From positions 65,438 to 129,437 of the forward strand of contig NZ_JBAJEY010000006.1 of NCBI RefSeq assembly GCF_039822285.1: a stretch of 64,000 bases of DNA, read 5' to 3'. Below the pieces are notes generated by a model. It saw nothing but the letters and a program-made list of their open reading frames with translations, did not search any database and had not been told where the DNA came from. The DNA comes from Thiofaba sp039822285. GTDB taxonomy: Bacteria; Pseudomonadota; Gammaproteobacteria; Halothiobacillales; Halothiobacillaceae. Numbering within the stretch: position 1 is the stretch's first letter; each line of letters begins with the position of its first letter. Of the stretch, positions 43,004 through 51,433 are shown in pieces. The position numbers were made by a program, and so were the translations under genes.

Positions 43004-43525
43004 TCAGCGCTCCAGCAGCCTCGGCATCAGCTCCACCAGGTTGCACGGCCGGGTGCGGTAGTCCAGCTGAGGCTGGATGATCTTGTCCCAGCCGTCGCGG
43101 CAGGCGCCGGAGGAGCCGGGCAGGACGAAGACGAAGGTGCCGTTGGCGACCCCGGCGGTGGCGCGGGAGTTGATGGTCGAGGTGCCGATGTCCTGGTAGG
43201 AGAGGGCGCGGAACAGCTCGCCGAAGCCGTCCATCTCCTTATCCAGCAGGGGCCGGATGGCCTCGGGGGTGCCATCGCGTCCGGTGAAGCCGGTGCCACC
43301 GGTGGAGATGACGACCTGCACATCCGCATCCGCGATCCACTCCGACACCACGGCGCGGATGGCGTAGAGGTCGTCCTTGACGATGCGACGGGCGTGCACG
43401 CGATGCCCGGCGGCCTCGACCCGGTCCACCAGCGTTTGCCCGGAGGTGTCATTCTCCAGGGTGCGGGTGTCGGAGACGGTGAGGACGGCGATATTGAGCG
43501 GAATGAAGGGGCGTTCGGCGTTCAT
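43004..43525 (-). CDS. moaB: Molybdenum cofactor biosynthesis protein B
   Basis: 173 aa of the MoaB/Mog fold that adenylylates molybdopterin. Seen: IAVLTVSDTRTLENDTSGQTL, the VVISTGGTGFTGRDGTPEA motif, FGELFRALSYQDIGTSTINSR-type region and VFVLPGSSGACRDGWDKII. Its start overlaps the stop of the DUF6629-like gene (ATGA). Implies molybdoenzymes in the organism. Confidence 0.94.
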   Translation of the reverse strand: MNAERPFIPLNIAVLTVSDTRTLENDTSGQTLVDRVEAAGHRVHARRIVKDDLYAIRAVVSEWIADADVQVVISTGGTGFTGRDGTPEAIRPLLDKEMDGFGELFRALSYQDIGTSTINSRATAGVANGTFVFVLPGSSGACRDGWDKIIQPQLDYRTRPCNLVELMPRLLER

Positions 43526-44235
43526 GGGCGGCTTGCTTCCTGGGCGTGGGTAGGCGCTGATCTTACCCCGGGCGGGACCGTGCGGGCATCGAGCCGAACC
43601 AGCCGCAGGATGAAGAGGGACAGCAGGGCGGCGAAGAAGCACCACACCGAGGTGAAGGCGTGGTCGAAATACAGGGCGCTCAAGATCAGCGAGAGCGCCA
43701 CCAGCCCGCCGAAGAGGCGTACATTCGCGAGGGCGGACGTCAGAAGCGGCAGGGTGACGATCAGGGCGTAGCCGATGCGAAAGGCCCATTCGCTGAACTG
43801 TTCACCGACGAGCAGGCGGGGGTGGTAGAGGATGGAGCGCTTAACGACGCTCACCTCCAGCCATCCTGCGTTGAGCAGCAAGGGCAGAAAGACGAATGCG
43901 CCCGCCCCTCCGGCGGCCAGGCCGAGTCCGAGCAGGGTCAGCCGATGGCGGGGGCGCGACTCCAGCCCACGGGCGGCCAGTGGCACCAGCATGGGCCAGA
44001 CCAGATAGACGAAGAACAGGAAGCCGAGCGCGGAGATCGGCGCCCGTTCGGGGTGCCAGCCGCCGAGGTTGAGCCAGACCAGACCCTCGAAGGCCTGCTG
44101 GACGCCGAACAGCAGCGGAAAGGCAGCCAGCCCGAGAAAGCGGCGGTCACCGCGCCAGGCTTGATGCAGGGTAACCAGGCCGACAGGGATCAGGGCCGTG
44201 GCGGCCGTGAAGCTGACGGGAGCGGAAAAGCACAT
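43522..44235 (-). CDS. DUF6629-like membrane protein
   Basis: 237 aa with about seven membrane helices. The start MCFSAPVSFTAATALIPVGL and the FPLLFGVQQAFEGLVWL segment are the hallmarks of this uncharacterised family. Lies between rimO (42 bases upstream) and moaB (overlapping) on the minus strand. Function unknown. Confidence 0.75.
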   Translation of the reverse strand: MCFSAPVSFTAATALIPVGLVTLHQAWRGDRRFLGLAAFPLLFGVQQAFEGLVWLNLGGWHPERAPISALGFLFFVYLVWPMLVPLAARGLESRPRHRLTLLGLGLAAGGAGAFVFLPLLLNAGWLEVSVVKRSILYHPRLLVGEQFSEWAFRIGYALIVTLPLLTSALANVRLFGGLVALSLILSALYFDHAFTSVWCFFAALLSLFILRLVRLDARTVPPGVRSAPTHAQEASRP

Positions 44236-44277
44236 CGTGGGTCCTCGCGGGAGGGATGGCGAGGACGCCGCCGCGGA

Positions 44278-45609
44278 TCAATCCGCAACAGGCACGCCCC
44301 ACAGGTCGTGTTCGCCGTATTCGGTGATTTCCACTTCGACGAAATCGCCCGGCGCAAGGCCGGTGGCGCCGTCGATGAACACGTTGCCGTCGATCTCGGG
44401 CGCATCGGCATAGGAGCGGGCCACGGCACCTTCCTCGTCGATCTCGTCCACCAGTACGGTCAGGCGGCGGCCGAGCCTGGCCTCCAGGCGCGCCTCGCTG
44501 ATCCGTGCCTGATGCTCCATGAAGCGGTGCCAGCGTTCCTCCTTGACCTCCTCGGGCACGGCGCCCGGCAGGTCATTGGCCGGGGCGCCTTCGACCGGCG
44601 AGTACTTGAAGCAGCCGGCGCGGTCGATCTGCGCCTCGTCGAGAAACTCAAGCAGCTGCTCGAAGTCGTCCTCGGTCTCGCCGGGAAAACCGACGATAAA
44701 GGTGGAGCGAATGGCTAGATCAGGACAGACGTCGCGCCAGGCCTTGATGCGGGCGAGGACGTTCTCGCTCGAGGCCGGGCGTTTCATCGCCTTGAGGATG
44801 CGCGGGCTGGCGTGCTGGAAGGGGATGTCGAGGTAGGGCAGGATCTTGCCCTCCGCCATCAGCGGGATGACCTCGTCCACGTGCGGGTAAGGGTAGACGT
44901 AGTGCATCCGCACCCATACGCCCAGCTCGCCGAGCGCGCGGGCAAGATCATAGAAGCGGGTCTTGAGCGGACGGCCTCCCCAGAAGTCGGTCTTGTATTT
45001 CAGGTCCAGGCCGTAGGCGCTGGTGTCCTGGGAGACGACCAAGAGCTCCTTGACCCCGGCCTTGACCAGGTTTTCCGCCTCGGTCATCACCTCGCCGATG
45101 GGGCGGCTGACGAGGTCGCCGCGCAATTGGGGGATAATGCAGAAGGTGCAGCGGTGGTTGCAGCCCTCGGAGATCTTCAGGTAGGCGTAGTGCTTGGGGG
45201 TGAGCTTCACGCCCTGCGGCGGCACCAGGTCGATGAACGGGTCATGCTGCGGCGGCAGGTGCTCGTGCACCGCGTGCATCACCTCCTGATAGGCGTGCGG
45301 GCCGGTCACGGCGAGCACGTTCGGATGGGCCTTGCGCACCATGTCCCCATCCTCGCGTGCGCCCAGGCAGCCGGTGACGATGACCTTGCCGTTTTCCGCC
45401 AAGGCCTCGCCAATGGTGGAGAGGGACTCCTCCACCGCCTCATCGATGAAGCCGCAGGTGTTGACCACCACGAGGTCGGCGTCGTCGTAGCTCGGGGAGA
45501 TGGCGTAGCCTTCGGCCCGCAGCTGGGTGAGGATGCGCTCGGAGTCGACCAGCGCCTTGGGGCATCCCAGGCTGACGAACCCGACCTTCGGGGCGTGCTT
45601 AGAGGTCAT
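44278..45609 (-). CDS. rimO: Ribosomal protein S12 methylthiotransferase RimO
   Basis: 443 aa radical-SAM enzyme that adds a methylthio group to Asp of ribosomal protein S12. N-terminal UPF0004 domain with cluster cysteines (SLGCPKALVDSER, VVNTCGFIDEAVEES, VTGCLGARED), radical-SAM CxxxCxxC in EGCNHRCTFCIIPQLRG, and a C-terminal TRAM domain (LTVLVDEIDEEGAVARSYAD). E. coli RimO is 441 aa. It overlaps the upstream DUF3579 gene by 11 bases. Confidence 0.97.
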   Translation of the reverse strand: MTSKHAPKVGFVSLGCPKALVDSERILTQLRAEGYAISPSYDDADLVVVNTCGFIDEAVEESLSTIGEALAENGKVIVTGCLGAREDGDMVRKAHPNVLAVTGPHAYQEVMHAVHEHLPPQHDPFIDLVPPQGVKLTPKHYAYLKISEGCNHRCTFCIIPQLRGDLVSRPIGEVMTEAENLVKAGVKELLVVSQDTSAYGLDLKYKTDFWGGRPLKTRFYDLARALGELGVWVRMHYVYPYPHVDEVIPLMAEGKILPYLDIPFQHASPRILKAMKRPASSENVLARIKAWRDVCPDLAIRSTFIVGFPGETEDDFEQLLEFLDEAQIDRAGCFKYSPVEGAPANDLPGAVPEEVKEERWHRFMEHQARISEARLEARLGRRLTVLVDEIDEEGAVARSYADAPEIDGNVFIDGATGLAPGDFVEVEITEYGEHDLWGVPVAD

Positions 45610-45913
45610 CGAGGGCGATTTCAGTCATTTCGCCATCCGGGGTCTGGCGATGGGCCTTGAGCTTGTTGGCGCGGGCGAAGCCGATGATCTGCTCGTACAT
45701 CGCCGGGGCCTGCTCCTTGAGCTCGGGCTCAATGGCCAGGCACTTTTCACCCTTGATGTTCACCGGGTGCAGGCGTTCGGAATAGACCAGGCGATGCTGG
45801 GCGAAGGTGGCGTCCCAGCTGGAGAGACGGTCGATCCAGTCGCTGGGACGGAAACGCTTGCCGTCCTGGGTGACACTCTCGATGATGTAGCGGAAAGGCT
45901 TGGCCTGATCCAT
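45599..45913 (-). CDS. DUF3579 family protein
   Basis: 104 aa soluble protein. RYIIESVTQDGKRFRPSDWIDRLSS then FGRDRRLRYS-like AQHRLVYSERLHPVNIKGEKCL and a C-terminal helix (MYEQIIGFARANKLKAH) fit DUF3579, a small family frequent in beta- and some gammaproteobacteria. First gene of the rimO operon and divergent from the hydrolase-TlpA gene. Function unknown. Confidence 0.8.
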   Translation of the reverse strand: MDQAKPFRYIIESVTQDGKRFRPSDWIDRLSSWDATFAQHRLVYSERLHPVNIKGEKCLAIEPELKEQAPAMYEQIIGFARANKLKAHRQTPDGEMTEIALDDL

Positions 45914-45963
45914 GGGGCACTCGGGGCATTGCGATGAAGTTTGCGGTCATTTTAGGGGATTTG

Positions 45964-47238
45964 GTGTCACGGCGCATCCTGAAAGCCTTTCTGATCGGCC
46001 TCGCGGGTGCGCTGGCGGCGGGCCCTGCGCACGCGCAGGAGCGGGTGCTGCGGGCGGGCGAGGCCGAGTTGACTGTGTCTGTTGTGGAAGCGCAACAGCC
46101 GCGGGCCGTGCTGCTCTGGCTGCCCTCCGAGCATGGGGTGCAGGAGGGGCAGCAGCGGGTGGCCGAGGCGCTGGTGGCACGCGGGATCGAGACCTGGCTG
46201 GCCGACCCGTTCGCCGCCTGGATGCTGCCGGTGAGCGAGGCCAGCCTCATGGCGCTGCCGGTCGACGGACTGGCCCAGGCCATCGAGGCGGCGGTTGCGC
46301 AGGCCCCGGCCCCGCTCATCCTGGTGAGCCATGACCGGGGCAGCGTGCCGCTGCTGGAGGCCCTGCGCCACTGGCAGCGTGCCCACCCCGGCGATGCCCG
46401 CGTGCGCGGCGCGCTGCTCATCACCCCCAACCTCTTTCTGGAAACCCCCAATCCCGGGCAGCCGGCCCGCCTGACCCCGGCGGCACGGCTGACCAACCTG
46501 CCGCTGTTCCTGATCCAGCCGGAGCTCTCGACCACCGCGCTGCGCCTCCCCGAGCTTTTGCAGGCCCTGCGCGGGGCGCGGGTCTACTGGCGCGGCGTGC
46601 CGGAGGCGCGCGACCGGTTCTTCTTCCGCCCAGATGCCACGGCCGAGGAGCTGGCCCAGGCCGAGCGCCTGCCCGGTTGGATGGCGCAGGGGGTTCAACG
46701 GCTGCTGCGTGAACCCATCCCCGCCGCGGCCGTGACCGCAGAAGGGGAGGGCGCAGCGGTCGAGCGGACGGCATCGCCGCGCCAGCGTGGCCTGGTGGCG
46801 GTCGCCGGGCAGCCCTTGCCACCGGCTTTGGTCCTGCCCGGGCTGGATGGCAGGGCGTACGATCTTGCCGCCCTGCGTGGCAAGGTGGTGCTGGTGAATT
46901 TCTGGGCCAGCTGGTGTCCGCCCTGTGTGCACGAGATGCCGTCCATGCAGCAGCTGTGGCAGGACTGGCGCGGGCAGGGGCTGGAAATCCTCGCGGTCAA
47001 TCTGGGCGAGAACGAGCCGGCCATGCGCGACTTCGTCGCCCGTCACCGGCTGGGTTTCCCCATCCTGCTCGATCCTGCGCGCGAGGCGGCGAAGGCCTGG
47101 CAGGTCTATGCCTACCCGACCAGCTTCCTCATCGACCGGCAGGGGCGCGTCCGCCTTGCGGTGGCGGGCGGCATCGACTGGAATGAACCGCAGGTGCGGG
47201 CGAGCATCCGCGCCCTGCTCGACGAGAAAGGCGATTGA
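45964..47238 (+). CDS. Exported alpha/beta-hydrolase-like (DUF3530-type) and TlpA thioredoxin fusion
   Basis: 424 aa from a GTG at 45964 (signal peptide SRRILKAFLIGLAGALAAG, cleavage after AHA; GGGGA five bases upstream). An ATG at 45934 would put ten extra residues before it. Residues about 25-270 look like an alpha/beta hydrolase (AVLLWLPSEHG, APLILVSHDRGSVPLLEAL), with Asp instead of Ser at the nucleophile elbow. Residues about 285-424 are a TlpA/ResA-like thioredoxin domain with active site WCPPC (NFWASWCPPCVHEMPSM) and the cis-proline YAYPTSFLID. Probably a periplasmic thiol-disulfide protein. Confidence 0.82.
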   Translation: MSRRILKAFLIGLAGALAAGPAHAQERVLRAGEAELTVSVVEAQQPRAVLLWLPSEHGVQEGQQRVAEALVARGIETWLADPFAAWMLPVSEASLMALPVDGLAQAIEAAVAQAPAPLILVSHDRGSVPLLEALRHWQRAHPGDARVRGALLITPNLFLETPNPGQPARLTPAARLTNLPLFLIQPELSTTALRLPELLQALRGARVYWRGVPEARDRFFFRPDATAEELAQAERLPGWMAQGVQRLLREPIPAAAVTAEGEGAAVERTASPRQRGLVAVAGQPLPPALVLPGLDGRAYDLAALRGKVVLVNFWASWCPPCVHEMPSMQQLWQDWRGQGLEILAVNLGENEPAMRDFVARHRLGFPILLDPAREAAKAWQVYAYPTSFLIDRQGRVRLAVAGGIDWNEPQVRASIRALLDEKGD

Positions 47239-47240
47239 CC

Positions 47241-47738
47241 ATGGCCGACATCCTCATCCTCAACACCGGCGGCACCTTCAACAAGCGTTATGACGAGATC
47301 AGCGGCGAGCTGTTCGTCCCGCAGGATGAACAGGCGGTGGAGGCCATCCTCGCGGAGCTGCGTGGCAATCTGGCGTTCAGGCTGGTGGGGCTGATCCACA
47401 AGGACAGCCTGGCGATGGACGACGCCGATCGCGAGCAGATCGCGCAAACGATCCTTGCAGCCCAGGAGAGCAAGATCCTGATCGTGCATGGCACCGACAC
47501 CATGCACCTGACCGCCGCGCACCTTGCGGCGCGCTGCCCCGGGCGGCGCATCGTCCTGACCGGGGCGATGAAGCCGTATGCCTATGACCGGCAGGAAGCG
47601 GTGGTCAACCTGGCCCTGAGCCTGGGCTGGCTCATCGCGGGGGAGGGGGCGGGGGTGCATATCGGCATGCACGGCCTGGTGCGGCCGCATGCCGGGATGG
47701 TGAAGGACCGCGTAAGAGGGGTGTTCAGGGCGGTCTGA
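47241..47738 (+). CDS. Asparaginase N-terminal-domain protein
   Basis: 165 aa, only the N-terminal half of an L-asparaginase-type enzyme. The two catalytic-threonine motifs are present: ILNTGGTFNKRYDE and VHGTDTMHLTA. VLTGAMKPYA is also typical. The C-terminal domain is absent, and the stop codon follows at VRGVFRAV. Such one-domain homologues exist as a separate small group, so this need not be a truncation. Activity unproven. It lies two bases after the hydrolase-TlpA gene. Confidence 0.82.
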   Translation: MADILILNTGGTFNKRYDEISGELFVPQDEQAVEAILAELRGNLAFRLVGLIHKDSLAMDDADREQIAQTILAAQESKILIVHGTDTMHLTAAHLAARCPGRRIVLTGAMKPYAYDRQEAVVNLALSLGWLIAGEGAGVHIGMHGLVRPHAGMVKDRVRGVFRAV

Positions 47739-47789
47739 GAGGCAAGGGGCGGGCCTGCGCGGGGAATCGCCCAAGCCCGCCTCCGCTGC

Positions 47790-48350
47790 TCACAGCGGCG
47801 CGGTGATGGAGAATGCGCCGCGCAGTTCGCCAGCCTTGTAGCCGGTCGCCTTGTCCTCGGGGTAGAGGGCCTCGAGCTTGGCCTTGACCTCGGGCTTGAT
47901 GTCCTCGCCATGGCAGTTGAGGCACACCGGCAGGGTGCCGATCGCCTTCATGTAGCGCAGGTGCGGCTTGCCGTCGATTTCGGTCACTTGATGGAATTCG
48001 ATGGCGTTCGGGTCCTCACCCTTGGCGCGGCGCTCATCGAAGGCCGTCAGCACGGGGATTTCCCAGTCCTGCGGCGCGGTGGCGCGCGGCTTGAGGCTGG
48101 TGCGGTGCACCTCCACCCCGTATTTGCCCGACAGATCTTTGGCAATGGCGGGGGCCTTGCTGTGGCAGACCTCGATGGCCGCCACCGGGCCGCCGGCCTG
48201 CATGGCCTTCTCCAGCTCGCCCTTCAAGGTGCCACCGAATTCCTTGGCGATGGCGCGGGCCTGGTCGAGCTTGGCGGCCTCATCGGCCAGCACGGGGGCG
48301 GCGAGGGCGAGGGCAAGGGGCAGGAGGGTAAGGGTGAGGCGTCGTGACAT
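47790..48350 (-). CDS. Exported c-type haem protein (DUF3365/Tll0287-like)
   Basis: 186 aa. Signal peptide (LTLLPLALALAAPVLA), then a PAS-like DUF3365 domain: AIEVCHSKAPAIAKDLSGKYG, VEVHRTSLKPR and the haem-binding CLNCH near the C terminus (IGTLPVCLNCHGEDIKPEV). GGAGAG lies six bases before the ATG. A periplasmic monohaem sensor or electron carrier; exact role unknown. Convergent with the asparaginase-like gene; the 51-base gap contains a GGCGGGC...GCCCGCC inverted repeat that may be a bidirectional terminator. Confidence 0.85.
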   Translation of the reverse strand: MSRRLTLTLLPLALALAAPVLADEAAKLDQARAIAKEFGGTLKGELEKAMQAGGPVAAIEVCHSKAPAIAKDLSGKYGVEVHRTSLKPRATAPQDWEIPVLTAFDERRAKGEDPNAIEFHQVTEIDGKPHLRYMKAIGTLPVCLNCHGEDIKPEVKAKLEALYPEDKATGYKAGELRGAFSITAPL

Positions 48351-48444
48351 GGGTCTCTCCTTGAGGCAATGACGGTTTGGGTGGGTCCGTGGGCAATGGT
48401 AGTTTGTCCTGCGCGGATCGCGCGCAATAACCATTTATATATCC

Positions 48445-49176
48445 ATGAATTCCTTTTCTATCCTGCTTCAGCTGACCGACACCCACCTGGGCGAGGCGGA
48501 GGATTTCCGTCTCTGGGGCCTGCCGGCCGACGCCCTGCTCCGGCGTGTGTTGGCGGATGCGCATGCACGCTTCCCGCGCCCTGACCTTGTGGTGCATACG
48601 GGCGATGCCACCCATGATGCCGGGCGTCCAGCCCAGCGGCGGATCGAGGGGTTGCTCGCCGGATGGGGGGCGCCGGTCCTCTGGACGCCGGGCAATCATG
48701 ACCTGCCCGAGGCGATGGCAGGGGAGCCGTGCGCCTTTGATCTGCCGGGTTGGCGCGTGTTGCTGGTCAACAGCCGCAAGATCGGGGCGGTGGAGGGGCG
48801 CATCGACGACGCGACCCTGGCCTGGCTGGATCGGGAGCTGGGCGCGGCGGTCACGCCCGTCCTGCTCGGCCTGCACCATCCTCCCCTGCCGACGGGCACG
48901 GCCTGGCTGGATCGCATCGGGCTCGAGAACGCCGATGCCCTGTGGCGGGTGATCCGCCGCCACGCACGGGTGAGGGCGATCATCCACGGCCATGCGCACA
49001 TGGAGCAGACCACGCTGCACGAGGGGGTGTTGGTGCTGGGCACGCCGTCGACCAACGGGCAGTTCAGGCCGCTGTCCGTCGGGTTCGCCCTGGATGGGCA
49101 GCCGCCCGGCTACCGCTGGCTGCGGCTTTACCGGGACGGACGGCTGGAGAGTGGAGTGGTGAGGCTCGGCGGCTGA
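48445..49176 (+). CDS. Metallophosphoesterase, CpdA-like cyclic-AMP phosphodiesterase
   Basis: 243 aa. All five metal-ligand motifs of the calcineurin-like fold are visible: LTDTHLG, VVHTGDATHD, TPGNHDLP, LGLHHPP and IHGHAH. The order and size match CpdA (E. coli 275 aa), which degrades cAMP. Divergent from the haem-protein gene. A cAMP role would fit the cNMP-binding protein at 23866, but this is inference. Confidence 0.85.
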   Translation: MNSFSILLQLTDTHLGEAEDFRLWGLPADALLRRVLADAHARFPRPDLVVHTGDATHDAGRPAQRRIEGLLAGWGAPVLWTPGNHDLPEAMAGEPCAFDLPGWRVLLVNSRKIGAVEGRIDDATLAWLDRELGAAVTPVLLGLHHPPLPTGTAWLDRIGLENADALWRVIRRHARVRAIIHGHAHMEQTTLHEGVLVLGTPSTNGQFRPLSVGFALDGQPPGYRWLRLYRDGRLESGVVRLGG

Positions 49177-49197
49177 GGGGCCGCCGCTGCAAAGAGA

Positions 49198-49788
49198 TCA
49201 GAACGGGTTCCAGGACATGGTCGGGGTGAAGTGGATGTAGCCCACGTTGGCCCCCAGGCGCATGCCCACCCCGACACGCATCGGCGCAACCACGATGTTG
49301 CCGCTGCGGGCGTAGTTCATGCTCACCCCGCCGACGAAATAGGCACTGCCGTCCACCCCGGCGAAGCGCTGGAATAGCATGTCTGTGTCCGGCAAGTTGT
49401 AGATCAGGATGAAGACCTTGCCGGCGTTGGCGCCGAAGTCGAAGCCGATCGAGGGGCCCTGCCAGTAGACCTTGCGTCGCTGGCCGCTCTTGGTCACGAG
49501 CTCCCCCTGGCCATAGCGCACCCCGGCGATGATGGCGCCACCGCCTTCCTCGCCGCGGATGTAGGCATTCGGGCGGCCCTGGTCCTGGAAGGCCTTGCTG
49601 ATGGCGCTGGCCAGCCCTTCCGCACCCTCGCCGAGGAAGTCATTGGCCTCGCGTGCCATCTGGCCCTCGTCGTAGGTTTCCTGGGTGTTGATCTGTGAGG
49701 GGCGTACCGGTTCGCCGGAGGATTTGGGCGCTTCACTGGCACAGGCGCCGAGCAGGGTGGCGGCAAGCACGATGGCAAGGCGTTTCAT
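49198..49788 (-). CDS. DUF1134/EipA-like lipoprotein
   Basis: 196 aa. The lipobox LGAC (LAATLLGACASEAPKS) marks a lipoprotein. The body has GEGAEGLASAISKAFQDQGRPNAYIRGEEGGGAI, GPSIGFDFGANAGKVFILIYNL and GGVSMNYARSG then MRVGVGMRLGANVGYIHF, typical of DUF1134. EipA of Brucella is required for envelope integrity. Convergent with the metallophosphoesterase gene. Confidence 0.86.
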   Translation of the reverse strand: MKRLAIVLAATLLGACASEAPKSSGEPVRPSQINTQETYDEGQMAREANDFLGEGAEGLASAISKAFQDQGRPNAYIRGEEGGGAIIAGVRYGQGELVTKSGQRRKVYWQGPSIGFDFGANAGKVFILIYNLPDTDMLFQRFAGVDGSAYFVGGVSMNYARSGNIVVAPMRVGVGMRLGANVGYIHFTPTMSWNPF

Positions 49789-49909
49789 GGGGACGTCCTC
49801 TTAAACATGACTGTTTTAATGTAGCATGATCGGCCGGCCCCGCCGGATGCCGGGGGGCCATGTCGCCAGGGCGATCGCATGAACCTGTTTCATCGTTCAG
49901 GGGGGCCGT

Positions 49910-49966
49910 GTAGGAGCGGCGCTCCGCCGCGACAGGGGGTATCGGCCGCGAGGGCGGGCCTCCTAC
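49910..49966. repeat. Family B REP-like palindrome upstream of dcd
   Basis: From GTAGGAGCGGCGCTCCGCCG to GAGGGCGGGCCTCCTAC. It lies in the 300-base gap between divergent DUF1134 and dcd genes. The rest of the gap contains an A/T-richer segment (49795-49830) suited to a promoter for the minus-strand gene. Confidence 0.85.
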
Positions 49967-50088
49967 AACCCAACAGAGCTAAAAGGCCCCCTTGGCATGC
50001 TGGTTTTCCGCCTTGTGCTAACAGCCCAGAATCTTCATGCGATTGCCCTGGGCATGTCGCGCGCGAATACCGTTCCCGGAGAGTGTTG

Positions 50089-50655
50089 ATGAGCATCAAG
50101 TCCGACCGCTGGATCCGCCGCATGGCGGAAACCTACGGCATGATCGAGCCGTTCGAACCGAAGCAGGTGCGCGAGGCGCAGGGGCAGCGCATCATCTCCC
50201 ACGGCACCTCCAGCTACGGTTACGACGTGCGCTGCGCGGATGAGTTCCGCGTGTTCACCAACATCAACAGCACCATCGTCGACCCCAAGGCCTTCGATGA
50301 GAAGAGCCTGGTCGAGGTGAAATCGGACGTTTGCATCATTCCGCCCAACTCCTTCGCCCTGGCGCGCACGGTCGAGTACTTCCGCATCCCGCGCAACGTG
50401 CTGACCATCTGCCTGGGCAAGTCGACCTACGCGCGCTGCGGCATCATCGTCAACGTCACGCCGCTGGAGCCGGAGTGGGAGGGGCATGTGACGCTGGAGT
50501 TCTCCAACACCACCCCGCTACCCGCCAAGATCTACGCCAACGAAGGCGTGGCGCAGATGCTGTTCCTCGAATCCGACGAGAGCTGTGAGGTCTCCTACAA
50601 GGATCGCGGAGGCAAGTACATGGGGCAGACCGGGGTCACCCTGCCGCGGGCCTGA
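50089..50655 (+). CDS. dcd: dCTP deaminase
   Basis: 188 aa (E. coli Dcd 193). Deaminates dCTP to dUTP for thymidylate synthesis. Marks are IKSDRWIRRMA, SHGTSSYGYDVRCADEF, FCLGKSTYARCGI-like ICLGKSTYARCGIIVNVTPLEPEWEGHVTLEFSNTTPLP region, and YKDRGGKYMGQTGVTLPRA at the C terminus. CGGAGAG lies near the ATG at 50089. Its stop touches the stop of the convergent HAD gene. Confidence 0.97.
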   Translation: MSIKSDRWIRRMAETYGMIEPFEPKQVREAQGQRIISHGTSSYGYDVRCADEFRVFTNINSTIVDPKAFDEKSLVEVKSDVCIIPPNSFALARTVEYFRIPRNVLTICLGKSTYARCGIIVNVTPLEPEWEGHVTLEFSNTTPLPAKIYANEGVAQMLFLESDESCEVSYKDRGGKYMGQTGVTLPRA

Positions 50656-51324
50656 TCAGGCCCTCACGGGCTCGCGCAGGGAGATCAGTGGCCAGCCGCG
50701 CCGCGTGGCCTCCGCGGACAGCACCTCGTCCGCATCCACCGCGACCGGATGGTCGACCCGCTCGAGCAGCGGCAGGTCATTGCGCGAGTCACTGTAGAAC
50801 CAGCTGCGCTCGAGCGGCTCGGGCTGGGCGCCGAGCCATTCCTCCAGAGCCTTCACCTTGCCGTGCTGAAACGTCGGCGTGCCGACATAGCGTCCCGTGT
50901 AGCGGTTCCCCACGCGCTCGGGTTGTGTGGCAAGGATGTCCTCGACCCCCAGGCGACGGGCGATGGGTTCGGTGACGAAGGCATTGGTCGCGGTGATGAT
51001 CAGCGGCCGGTCGCCCCGTGCGCGGTGCTCCTCGATCAGTTCGAGGGCTTTGGGGAGGATGATCGGCTCGATCCTTTCTTCCATGAACTGGCGGTGCCAG
51101 GCCTCCAACTGCTCCAGCGGGTGCGCGGCCAACGGGGCGAGGGAGAAGCGCAGGAAGGCGTCGATGTCGAGCAGGCCCTGCTTGTAGTCCTCGTAGAAGC
51201 GCTGGTTGGCCGCCTCGTACTGGGACGGATCGACGATCCCCATGTCGCACAGGAAGCGGCCCCAGAGATAGTCGGAGTCGCCGGCGAGGAGGGTGTTGTC
51301 GAGATCGAAGATGGCCAGGTTCAT
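50656..51324 (-). CDS. HAD-IB family phosphatase (SerB-like)
   Basis: 222 aa. HAD motif I LAIFDLDNTLLAGDSDYLW, motif II LIITATN, motif III lysine in HGKVKALEEW and motif IV YSDSRNDLPLLE. Family IB also contains phosphoserine phosphatase, but many HAD-IB proteins act on other phosphomonoesters, so the substrate is open. Divergent from rppH, the arrangement seen in Pseudomonas. Confidence 0.9.
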   Translation of the reverse strand: MNLAIFDLDNTLLAGDSDYLWGRFLCDMGIVDPSQYEAANQRFYEDYKQGLLDIDAFLRFSLAPLAAHPLEQLEAWHRQFMEERIEPIILPKALELIEEHRARGDRPLIITATNAFVTEPIARRLGVEDILATQPERVGNRYTGRYVGTPTFQHGKVKALEEWLGAQPEPLERSWFYSDSRNDLPLLERVDHPVAVDADEVLSAEATRRGWPLISLREPVRA

Positions 51325-51433
51325 GGTGTCAGCCGGTCATAAAAGGAATTTGCACATTGTAATGGAGGGGCACTTTGCCCACATCAGGTGCTTGTGGAAC
51401 AATCGCCTTCATCCCTATTTTGTTGTTACTCCC

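Noticed and set aside
47241..47738. asparaginase-like gene as a frameshifted pseudogene
   Set aside because: No trace of the second domain was seen in the following bases in any frame, and the stop lies at a natural domain boundary.
51293..51433. Longer N terminus for RppH
   Set aside because: The added residues have no counterpart in RppH proteins and overlap the start of the divergent HAD gene.
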